A program made the position numbers and the translations under genes. This document shows, piece by piece, positions 52,730 through 64,000 of a stretch of 64,000 nucleotides of DNA. Source of the stretch: Changshengia sp963803165. Its GTDB lineage: Bacteria; Chloroflexota; Dormibacteria; Aeolococcales; Aeolococcaceae. The stretch covers positions 62,001-126,000 of the forward strand of contig CAWDLK010000001.1 of NCBI GenBank assembly GCA_963803165.1. Reading direction: 5' to 3'. The stretch's first letter is position 1. The number at the start of each line of letters is the position of its first letter. Under the pieces are notes generated by a model. The model saw only the letters and a program-made list of their open reading frames with translations, searched no databases and had not been told where the DNA came from.

Positions 52730-53974
52730 TCACCACTGCCGGCGGGTGGCCGGCGAGCTGCCGAGCAGGTCGAAGCCGGGGTCCTCGATAGGGAAGAATG
52801 CGGACTCCACCGCCACCCGGCCGGGGCCGATGCATCGCAGCCAGAGGTAGCGGTTCCCCCATGACCGCCAGGACTTCCAGGTGCCACCCGGGTGCTCGAA
52901 GTGGAGCTGCGTCGACACCGAGAGATCCTTGTAGAGGAGCGCTGTGGGCTTGATGAGGATGGTCTCACCGGGCCCGAGGCGGCGGACGAAGGCGTTGCCC
53001 TTGGCGTGGAGGAGGACCAGCCCCGGAGCCTGGGGCGCGGTGAACCGGTCCAGGAACTGGCCCATCGGGAAATGGGTCTCCTGCTCGTCCCGGCCCTTCT
53101 GGGTCATGAACCAGATCCCGCTCATCGTGAAGTCGTAGGCGGTGGCCCCGCTGGCGATCAGCATGGTGTGCTCGCGGACGTCGACCCCACTGCCCACCTG
53201 GATCGGCAGGGCCACGATCTCCCCGGCCGCGTCATGGCTGAAGGCGATGTGTCCCTTGCCGCTCGCCTGGAGCATGACCAGCGGTATCCCCGCGAGCATC
53301 CGCGAGAAGCCGCCGCGCATCCGCATGGTGCCGACGGTCACCCCGTCGTCGCGGTAGAGGAGGGTGTGGTGCATGAAGTAGACGGACTCGCCGCCGTCGA
53401 GAGCCACGTCCGCCACCGGGACCACGGCCCCCTCGATCTGGCAGGTGGACTGGCCGAACTGGATCCGCGCCATGTCCTTGACCGCGGGAAGCTGGGTCCA
53501 GCCCGAGGTGTCCTGGATGGCCCGGACGTCGACGGGAGCGCCGCACGACGGGCAGCTCGCCCCCGGGTTCTGGCTGACCATCGAACACCAGGGGCAGCTG
53601 TAGGAGCCAGGCGGAGCCGGCGCCTGAGCCGGCGGCTGGGCCATGGACGGCGGCGGCGGCGCAGCGAAGGAGGTGCCGGGCGGCACCTGCTGCGGCGGGA
53701 AGGGTCCCCCGAAGCCCGGCATCTGCGAGAAGTCGGGTATGGGGAGGCCGAAGCGTCCCCGACGGAACGGCACGGGCATGCCCGGTTGCGGGCGCCACCC
53801 TGGAGCGCCGGCGGGCGGACCGCCCGGTGGCGGGCCACCCGGTGGCGGGCCACCCGGCTGGGCCGGGTTGGCGGGGGAGTCGAAGTTGGGGGAGCCCTGG
53901 CCCGGCTGGGGCGGGTTCGCGGGAGAGCCGAACGGACCGGGACCGGGCGGCGGAGAAGGGGGGTTGGAGGCCAT
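52730..53974 (-). CDS. AIM24-family protein with Pro/Gly-rich N-terminus and zinc ribbon
   Basis: 414 residues. The first ~120 are Pro/Gly-rich and disordered. A zinc ribbon follows (SCPWC...SCPSC), then the AIM24/TIGR00266 beta-helical domain: FGQSTCQIEGAVVPVADVAL, YFMHHTLLYRDDGV, KGHIAFSHDAAGEIVALPI, PGLVLLHAKGNAFVRRLGPGETILIKPTALLYKD and HFEHPGG. AIM24 proteins are poorly understood and linked to membrane or mitochondrial organisation and stress. It is a paralogue of the next gene, separated by 6 bp, and the last gene of the SPFH operon. Confidence 0.8.
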   Translation of the reverse strand: MASNPPSPPPGPGPFGSPANPPQPGQGSPNFDSPANPAQPGGPPPGGPPPGGPPAGAPGWRPQPGMPVPFRRGRFGLPIPDFSQMPGFGGPFPPQQVPPGTSFAAPPPPSMAQPPAQAPAPPGSYSCPWCSMVSQNPGASCPSCGAPVDVRAIQDTSGWTQLPAVKDMARIQFGQSTCQIEGAVVPVADVALDGGESVYFMHHTLLYRDDGVTVGTMRMRGGFSRMLAGIPLVMLQASGKGHIAFSHDAAGEIVALPIQVGSGVDVREHTMLIASGATAYDFTMSGIWFMTQKGRDEQETHFPMGQFLDRFTAPQAPGLVLLHAKGNAFVRRLGPGETILIKPTALLYKDLSVSTQLHFEHPGGTWKSWRSWGNRYLWLRCIGPGRVAVESAFFPIEDPGFDLLGSSPATRRQW

Positions 53975-53980
53975 CTCGCG

Positions 53981-54793
53981 CTACTCGGTGTTGTGGTGGA
54001 CGTACATCGACTGGATGCCGAGCCGCCCCGGCCCGGTCATCCGGACCATGTGCATGCCGGTCCCGCCGAACATCCCGGTCGAGAGCTTCTGGGTCTCGAC
54101 CGCCATCTGTACCGCCGAGTCCTTGTAGAGGTAGGCACCCGGCTCGAGCAGGATCGATTGCCCGGCCGCGAGCTGGCGCTCGAAGACGTTGCCGTAGCCG
54201 TGGAGGATGAGCAGCCCAGGCTGGCCGGCGGTCACGAACCGGTCCATGAACATCCCCTGCCCCGCGAAGAGGGCGGTGCGCAGCCCCTGGATCCGGACGT
54301 ACGAGTACTGGACGGTGTGCGAGCCGAGCAGGAAGGAGTGCTCGCGCGCGTCCAGCTCCATCCCCGGCTGGAGGGGCAGCACGACCAGCTCGCCGGTCTG
54401 GTCGCGGGAGAAGGCGATCCGCCCGGGGCCGCGGGCGGTGGTGACGATGTGGGGCATCCCGGCGAAGGAGCGCTTCACCATCCCCGGGAGAGCCATCACG
54501 CTGACCGGAACGGATTCGTCCTTCCAGAGCATCACGTGGTGCTCGAAGAAGACACCATCCTCGGGGGTGAGGGTGATCTCCGCGACCGGAACCAACTCCC
54601 CCTCCACCTGGCAGGCGGAGGTGCCGAAGTGGAACTCGGTCATGTCGCGCAGGCGGGGAGCCTCCCGCCAGCCCGAGTCGGACACCAGGTTGCGCACGTC
54701 GAGCGGCGCACCACAGACGGTGCACGTCTGGGCCCCTGCCGGGCTCTGCCCGTGGCACCACTGGCACTCGATGCGCTGGCCAACAGCTTCCAT
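53981..54793 (-). CDS. AIM24-family protein with N-terminal zinc ribbon
   Basis: 270 residues from ATG 54793, with AGGAGG upstream. The N-terminal ribbon is CQWC...CTVC (about residues 10-28). The AIM24 body reads FHFGTSACQVEGELVPVAEITL, FFEHHVMLWKDESV, GRIAFSRDQTGELVVLPLQPG, LLILHGYGNVFERQLAAGQSILLEPGAYLYKD and GMHMVRMTGPGRLGIQSM. It shares the ribbon-plus-barrel layout with its downstream neighbour but lacks the Pro-rich arm, so the pair arose by tandem duplication. It sits between the SPFH gene and the second AIM24 gene. Confidence 0.82.
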   Translation of the reverse strand: MEAVGQRIECQWCHGQSPAGAQTCTVCGAPLDVRNLVSDSGWREAPRLRDMTEFHFGTSACQVEGELVPVAEITLTPEDGVFFEHHVMLWKDESVPVSVMALPGMVKRSFAGMPHIVTTARGPGRIAFSRDQTGELVVLPLQPGMELDAREHSFLLGSHTVQYSYVRIQGLRTALFAGQGMFMDRFVTAGQPGLLILHGYGNVFERQLAAGQSILLEPGAYLYKDSAVQMAVETQKLSTGMFGGTGMHMVRMTGPGRLGIQSMYVHHNTE

Positions 54794-54890
54794 GGCGGCG
54801 GTCCTCCTCTCTTCGGGCAGAGACATCGTACCCGGCCGGCCGGCGGCGCGTGGGGCGCTCCCGACCGCCTGGCGGACGTCCGGTCCGGCG

Positions 54891-56058
54891 TCAGCCCGCC
54901 GGCGGCTCTGGTGCGGCGGGGGCCGGTGGTGCTTCCGCGGCTGCGGGTGCAGGGGCGGCGCCGACCACCTGGCCGCACCCGGCACAGAAGCGCGCCCCGG
55001 CGGGCAGCTCGGCCCCGCAGCCGGTGCAGTGCGCCACCCCGATCGGCGAGCCGCAGCTGGCGCAGAACTTGCCTCCGGCCGGGGTGGCCGCATGGCACTG
55101 CGGGCACGGGACGGTGCCCGCGGCGGGCGCGGCTGCCGCGGGGGCGGGCTGCCCGTAGCCGCCGCCACCACCGGGGAAACCGGGCCCCGGCGGCGGAGCC
55201 GCCTGGACCGGCTGCGCCATCTGCCCACCCAGGCCGAAGCCGGCGGCCATGAACGCCGGCGAGACCGCGCCGCCACCCTGGGCCATGCCCTGGCCGGCAC
55301 CCAGCGCCATCTCCCCCGCCGCATACCCCTGGAAGGAGCCGGCCAGCCGCGAGTAGGCGGTGTCCTTGCTGAACTGCTCCAGGCGCTTCTGCGAACTCGT
55401 CGTCGAGGCTGATCGTGAAGTTCCCCATCCGGGCGACGGTCAGGCCGTAGGTGGCGAGCTGCTCGTTGGCGAGCTCGATGATCGCCTTCTCGATGTCCTC
55501 GGTGTAGGCGGCCAGCCCCAGGATGGGCCAGCCGTTGCGCACGATCTGCTTGGTGACGTCGGTGCGCAGCACCTTGAGCAGCTGCTCGGCGACCCAGCTG
55601 GTGACCGCGGCGTTGTCGGTCACGTCCACGGTACCCACCAGGTTGACCAGCAGGTTGGCGGGCTCCACCACCTTGAGGCTGTAGTCGCCGAAGACCCTCA
55701 GCGAGACGATCAGGGTGCTGACCGGGTCCTGCACCGAGTCGATCTTGCCCCCGAACCGGTTCTGGGTGAACTCCCGGTTGCCGACGAAGTACAGCTCGGC
55801 GCGATAGAGGTTGCCGCCGGTGAGCGCATCGGCGAAGATGCCGAGGAAGGGAAGCTCGGTGGCGTCGATCGCGTGCCGGCCGGGCGGCAGGGTGCCCTTG
55901 ACCTGGCCCTGGTACATGAAGACCGCCAGCTCATCCGGCGCGACGATGGCGTGGGTGAAGCGCCGGATCTCGTGGTCTGGCCACTTGAAGACGATCTGGC
56001 CCTTGCGGTCGTCGGGGACCGCGATGTTCTCTCGTGCGCCGGGGAAGAAGCCAGGCAT
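54891..56058 (-). CDS. SPFH-domain protein with C-terminal zinc ribbons, frame-disrupted near 55395
   Basis: The N-terminal ~230 residues are a YdjI-type SPFH (stomatin/flotillin-like) domain: IVFKWPDHEIRRFTHAIVAPDELAVFMYQG, LYFVGNREFTQNRFGGKID and ANLLVNLVGTVDVTDNAAV. The coding strand then reads GAGTTC at 55398-55393 after ISLDDE. Dropping one T gives SQKRLEQFSKDTAYSRLAGS, a Gly/Ala/Pro linker and zinc knuckles CPQC, CASC, CTGC, CAGC before the stop at 54891. Restored length is 388 residues. GAGGAGG precedes ATG 56058. It would assemble on membranes; it is first of a three-gene unit with two AIM24 genes. Confidence 0.78.
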
Positions 56059-56094
56059 GGGGGACGCCTCCTCTCGTGGGACTCTCGGATCAGA

Positions 56095-56406
56095 TTATGG
56101 ATGCTGCGAGCGCAGGCCCAACGCCCGGCGCACGGAGCCGATCTGGAGCAGGGACCAGAGGCCGGCGGCGATGACGGCGAGGCCGAATCCCGCCATCGCG
56201 ATCAGCAGGCAGATCACGAGGGCGGCGGCGACGCCGTGGGCTCCCCACACCGCGACCGCGATCATGAGCAGGATCCAGGCGACGATCGCGGCCAGGGCCG
56301 CGGCCACGCCGATGACCACCAGCCCCAGCCCCACCAGGGCGGCGAGCAGCCGATCCGCCGCGGAGCGCGGGGGGAGGTTGGGGGTGGGATTGAACCAGGG
56401 CCGCAT
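56095..56406 (-). CDS. Small two-span membrane protein
   Basis: 103 residues from ATG 56406. Two hydrophobic segments, LLAALVGLGLVVIGVAAALAAIVAWILLMIAVAVWG and AAALVICLLIAMAGFGLAVIAAGLW, flank short polar loops. No family recognised. It lies 36 bp upstream of the SPFH gene on the same strand, so it may belong to the same operon and act as its membrane partner. TACGCT lies 8 nt before its ATG. Confidence 0.55.
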   Translation of the reverse strand: MRPWFNPTPNLPPRSAADRLLAALVGLGLVVIGVAAALAAIVAWILLMIAVAVWGAHGVAAALVICLLIAMAGFGLAVIAAGLWSLLQIGSVRRALGLRSQHP

Positions 56407-56414
56407 CGGCTCCC

Positions 56415-56420
56415 AGCGTA
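56415..56420 (-). promoter_or_regulatory. -10 box TACGCT, promoter of the membrane protein/SPFH/AIM24 operon
   Basis: TACGCT on the minus strand lies 8 nt before the ATG at 56406. The divergent glgE promoter is about 60 bp away. Confidence 0.45.
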
Positions 56421-56482
56421 GCCGGGGTGCCGCGAGGCTGTCAAAGCGCTGACGGACGCCCGCCGATCCGAGATCCGCCGAG

Positions 56483-56488
56483 TACGAT
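56483..56488 (+). promoter_or_regulatory. -10 box TACGAT, promoter of the glgE operon
   Basis: TACGAT is followed by 9 nt and GTG at 56498, the leaderless spacing found elsewhere. It overlaps an in-frame ATG (56487), making that ATG less likely as the start. Confidence 0.4.
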
Positions 56489-56497
56489 GTCGCCACC

Positions 56498-58640
56498 GTG
56501 CCGCCGGACGTCGCCGGCGGCCGCGCCGATGCGGCGGGGGAGCCCGCCGACGCATCACCGGCCCAGCACCATCCGAACCCCTCCCGAACCTTCGGAGCCG
56601 CGCCCGTTGGCCACGTCCCGGATCGCCTCCCCCTCCCGCCCTCCGAGAGCCGCACCCCCACCGCCATCTCCCGCGGCGGCGCCCGCTCGCCGGGTCGTGG
56701 TCGAGCGACCCCGCCCGAGGGTCGAGTGCGGGACGCTGCCGGCCAAGGCGACGCTCGGGCTCCCCCTCTCGGTCAGCGCCTCCCTCTTCGCCGACGGCCA
56801 CGACCTGGTCATGGGGTGGGTGCGCCACGGACGCCCGGGCCCCGGAGGGGAAGCCACCCCGGCCTGGCAGGAGACCCCCATGGAGGCGGAGGGCAACGAC
56901 CGCTTCACCGCCATCTTCACGCCCCCGAGCGTCGGGCCGTGGGCGTTCGAGATCGTGGCCATGCCGGACGGCTACGGGTCCTGGCTGAGTGACGTCCAGG
57001 TGCGGCTCCAGGCGGGCCAGGACGTCGGCGTGGAGCTCGAGGAGGGAGCCCGGATGGCGGATGCGGCGGCCGCCGCCACCACCGGCGCACGCGAGCGCCG
57101 GGCGCTGGCCGCGCTCGCCGCCCGCCTGCGCGACCCGGCCGAGATCCCCGGGCGCCGGGTGCGCGAGGCGGCGCGCCCCGCCGCCGTGGCGCTGATGCGG
57201 CGCAGCGCCGACCGCGGCGGCGCCACCCGGAGCGGGCCATGGCCGCTCGCCGTGGAGCGCGAGCTGGCCGGCTTCTCGGCGTGGTACGAGATGTTCCCGC
57301 GCTCGGAGGGGGCACGGCCGCCGCGGAGCGGCACCTTCGAGAGCGCCGCCGCGCGACTCCCCGCCATCGCCGCCATGGGCTTCGACGTCGTCTACCTCCC
57401 CCCCATCCACCCCATCGGGCGGAGCTTCCGGCGGGGTCGCAACAACAGTCCGCAGCCCACGCCCGCCGACGTCGGCTCCCCCTGGGCGATCGGCGCCGAG
57501 GAGGGCGGGCATACCGCCGTCCATCCGGATCTCGGCTCCCTCGACGACTTCGCGCGCTTCCTCGCCGAGGCGCACCGCCTGGGCCTCGAGGTCGCCCTCG
57601 ACTACGCGCTCCAGTGCAGCCCCGATCACCCCTGGGTCCGCGAGCACCCGGAGTGGTTCTGCCACCGCGCCGACGGCAGCATCCGCTACGCGGAGAACCC
57701 CCCCAAGCGCTACCCGGACATCTATCCCCTCGACTTCGGCAGCGCGGATCGCGTCGGCCTCTGGGGCGCCCTGCGCGATGTCCTGCTCTTCTGGATCGAC
57801 CGCGGCGTGCGCGTGTTCCGGGTCGACAACCCTCACACCAAGCCGTTCGCCTTCTGGGAGTGGCTGATCGGCGACATCCGCAGCGACCACCCGGATGTCG
57901 TCTTCCTGGCCGAGGCCTTCACCCGGCCCGCGGTGATGCAGCGGCTGGCCAAGCTCGGCTTCAGCCAGTCGTACACGTACTTCACCTGGCGCACCACCAA
58001 GGGCGAGCTGAGCGAGTACCTGACCGAGCTCGCCGGGACGGAGCTCACCGACTGGTTCCGGCCCAACTTCTGGGTCAACACCCCGGACATCCTCCACGCC
58101 TACCTCCAGGAGGGCGGTCCCGCCGCCTTCAGGATCCGTGCCGTCCTGGCGGCGATGACCGCTCCCTCGTGGGGGATGTACAGCGGCTACGAGCTGTGCG
58201 AGCGCGTCGCCGCCGCGGAGGGGAGCGAAGAGTACCTCGAACTCCGAGAAATACCAGCTCCGCCCCCGGGCCTGGGACCGCCCGGACAGCCTGGCCCCGT
58301 ACATCACCCGGCTCAACCAGATCCGCCACCGCCACCGCGAGGCGATCGCGCTGCTCCCCACCCTGCGTCTCCATGAGATCAGGAACGACAGCATGCTCTG
58401 CGTCAGCAGGATGAGCCGGAGCCGCGACGACGTGCTCCTCCTGGTGCTGAACCTCGATCCCCGCCGCGCCCAGGAGGCCACGGTCTGGCTGGACCTGGAG
58501 GCGCTCGGCATCCCGGCGGACGTCCCCTTCGAGGCCCACGACGAGATGACCGGCATCACCTACGTCTGGCACGGGCGGGAGAGCTACGTCCGCCTCGACC
58601 CCGCCGTCCAGCCCGCCCACGTCCTCCACCTCCGACCGCG

Positions 58641-58644
<4 letters not shown>
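56498..58644 (+). CDS. glgE: Alpha-1,4-glucan:maltose-1-phosphate maltosyltransferase, frame-disrupted near 58241 (and perhaps near 56690)
   Basis: GH13_3 enzyme extending alpha-glucans with maltose-1-phosphate. Motifs: VERPRPRVECGTLPAKA opening, YEMFPRSEGA, GFDVVYLPPIHPIG, VFRVDNPHTKP (nucleophile Asp), VVFLAEAFTRP (acid Glu), NFWVNTPD. At 58239-58244 the coding strand reads GAACTC; deleting one A turns the broken EYLELREI into the family's EYLDSEKYQLRPRAWD and leads to the stop 58642-58644 overlapping the treS ATG. The start is uncertain. GTG 56498 follows a good -10 and its frame has better third-position GC, but it needs one more base removed near 56690. ATG 56487 or GTG 56697 are in the core frame. 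Confidence 0.88.
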
Positions 58645-60377
<1,733 letters not shown>

Positions 60378-60387
60378 GGTCCGCTCG

Positions 60388-61901
60388 ATGATGAGGCCGG
60401 ACTCCGACGCGAGCGCACTCGAGCCCTACGGTCTCGCCCCCGCGGCCGGCGCCATCCGCTCGTGGCTGGTGCGGGCGCGCTGGTTCGGTGGCCGCCGGCG
60501 GCAGGTCGCTCGGGTCGGGCTGGACGACCTGGCCGTCCTGCGCCCCGCGGCCCCGACCGTGCTCTTCACCCTCTGGCGGGTCGAGTACGCGGACGGCGGC
60601 TCGGAGATCTACAGCCTGCCGCTCGGTGTCCGGACGGCCGCGCACCTCCCGGCCGAGCTCGCCACCGGCCAGCTGATCGACCGGGTGGGCGCCGGGGACG
60701 GCGCCCTGGTCGTCTACGACGCCCTGGCCGACCCCGAGGCGGCGATCGAGCTGTGGAGGATGCTGGCCGAGGAGCGAGAGGTCGCGACCGCCGCCGGCGG
60801 CCTGGCCGGCAGGCGGTTCACCGACATCGACACCGCGACCCCCGACCCTCCCCGGCTCCTCGACGTCGAGCAGAGCAACTCGGCGGTGGTGCGCGGGCAT
60901 CTCGACTTCCTCAAGTGGAGCCGCCGGATCGAACCCGGTCCCAGCGTCGAGCTGGAGATGGCACTGGCCCTCGCCGAGCGCGGCTTTCCCCATGTCCCGG
61001 CGCTGCGCGGCCAGATCAGCTACCGGCGTGGGGCCGGGGTCCCGGCCCTGCAGGCGCTGCTCCACTCGTACCTCCAGAACGGCACCGAGGGGTGGCGGCT
61101 CGCGCTCACCTCGCTGCGCGACCTCTACGCGTCGGCCGAGGAGGCCGAGGGGGGGTCGGCCCTGGAGCGCTGGGAGCTGGTCGACGACCAGGGCGGGTCC
61201 TTCCAGGGGGAGGCGGCGCGGCTGGGCGCGGTCACCGCCGAGCTGCACCTGGCGCTCGCCGACCCCGGCCTCGAGGGGGTGCTGGCTCCGTCGCCGGTGG
61301 CGCCGGAGGAGCTCGCCGCCTGGGCCGACGCGATGACCGCCCAGCTCGACCGGCTGCTGGCGTCCGGCGAACCCGTGCTGGGTCCGCTCGGCGAGAGACG
61401 GGCGGTCATCGTGGCCCGCTTCGACGCCCTCCGCACGCTCCGGGAGGGGGGTCTGGCGATCCGGGTCCACGGCGACTACCACCTCGGCCAGGTGCTGCGC
61501 ACCGACGACGGGTGGAAGATCGTCGACTTCGAGGGCGAGCCGGCGGGGGAGGTCGGGGAGCGCCGGCGGCGGTCCTCGCCGCTCCGCGACGTCGCCGGGA
61601 TGTTCCGCTCGTTCGACTACGCGGCGGCCGCCGCGCTGGCGGAGCGGACCCAGCCCCGGGATCCGCTCTGGCACCACCTGGTCGCGGCCGGCGACGCGTG
61701 GGCCCTCGCCAACCGCGAGGCCTTCTGGGCCGCCTACCTGCAGCGGCTGGACGGGAGCGGCCTGCTCCCCGGGGGCGGTGGCGCTCTGGTGGTCCGGAGG
61801 GCCTTCGAGGTCAGCAAGGCCGTCTACGAGGTCGGCTACGAGCTCGGTCACCGCCCGGACTGGGTGGAGATCCCCCTCCGGTTCCTGCTGGCGGCGGCAC
61901 C

Positions 61902-61905
<4 letters not shown>
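60388..61905 (+). CDS. mak: Maltokinase
   Basis: 505 residues, ATP-dependent formation of maltose-1-phosphate, the GlgE substrate. The N-terminal cap has AIRSWLVRARWFGGRRRQVARV. The kinase-like lobe has SNSAVVRGHLDFLKWSRRIEPGPSVELEMALAL, the catalytic loop IRVHGDYHLGQVLR and the metal motif WKIVDFEGEPAGEVGERRRRSSPLRDVAGMFRSFDYA. This matches the Mak/Pep2 family of actinobacteria. It starts 10 bp after treS and its TGA overlaps the glgB GTG. Confidence 0.93.

Positions 61906-64000
<2,095 letters not shown>

Overview
The window is 64 kb of very GC-rich (about 70 percent by eye), gene-dense bacterial chromosome with short intergenic gaps and almost exclusively housekeeping or metabolic genes. 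I see no rRNA, tRNA, CRISPR array, insertion sequence, phage gene or integrase. The mix suggests a deep terrabacterial lineage, with Candidatus Dormibacterota as my best guess and other Chloroflexota- or Actinomycetota-related groups possible: split glycine decarboxylase genes (gcvPA/gcvPB), a DUF5679 zinc-ribbon protein, the GlgE-TreS-maltokinase-GlgB trehalose/glucan operon, LigD/Ku end joining, bactofilin, and many genes whose start codon lies 6-10 nt downstream of a TANNNT -10 box (leaderless transcripts). The assignment is an inference from gene content only.

Layout. 1-5.5 kb (mostly minus): 5' part of aconitase, a secreted C39-like peptidase, an HNH nuclease and a three-domain LigD. 5.7-11.3 kb (plus): an overlapping gyrB-plsX-gyrA operon. 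11.3-20.8 kb: DUF5679, bactofilin, methyltransferases, a GT87 mannosyltransferase, an EF-G paralogue, a lipoprotein, a degenerate PlsY paralogue, DedA and a ROK sugar kinase. 20.9-31.4 kb: gcvPA-gcvPB-pyrE, several secreted proteins, a lytic transglycosylase, Nudix, HAD, a small HTH protein, dinB, and a minus-strand SRPBCC/sigma-like pair. 32-38.6 kb (plus): the aspartate-family amino acid operon hom-thrC-thrB-lysC followed by ychF and tyrA. 38.7-50.7 kb: a DMT exporter, an ArsA-type ATPase with HSP20-like tail, Nudix, a CaCA exchanger, a secreted four-repeat protein, an ABC exporter, HAD, LysM-transglycosylase and an amidinohydrolase. 50.8-56.4 kb (minus): Ku with a lysine-less ligase-like partner, and an SPFH/AIM24/AIM24 zinc-ribbon operon. 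56.5-64 kb (plus): glgE-treS-mak-glgB (glgB runs off the window).

The most striking observation is that six separate genes are broken by a single extra base at the same place: GAGTC (or its complement GACTC) is written GAGTTC (GAACTC). Removing that one base restores the conserved or better-coding downstream frame in every case, and in several cases also restores the 4-nt stop/start overlap with the next gene. Three events read GAGTTC and three GAACTC on the coding strand, so an mRNA-level programmed frameshift is unlikely. A sequence-specific consensus error at a modified GAGTC motif, or a sequence-specific mutational process, explains it better. The six genes are annotated below with their restored extents.

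Other points of interest: a Ku-linked ligase homologue that has lost its adenylation lysine; the SPFH-AIM24-AIM24 zinc-ribbon cassette; plsX sandwiched between gyrB and gyrA; an AT-rich palindrome over the aconitase promoter; two possible leaderless mini-ORFs whose stops overlap the GTG of the next gene; and a sigma-factor-like protein without region 4.
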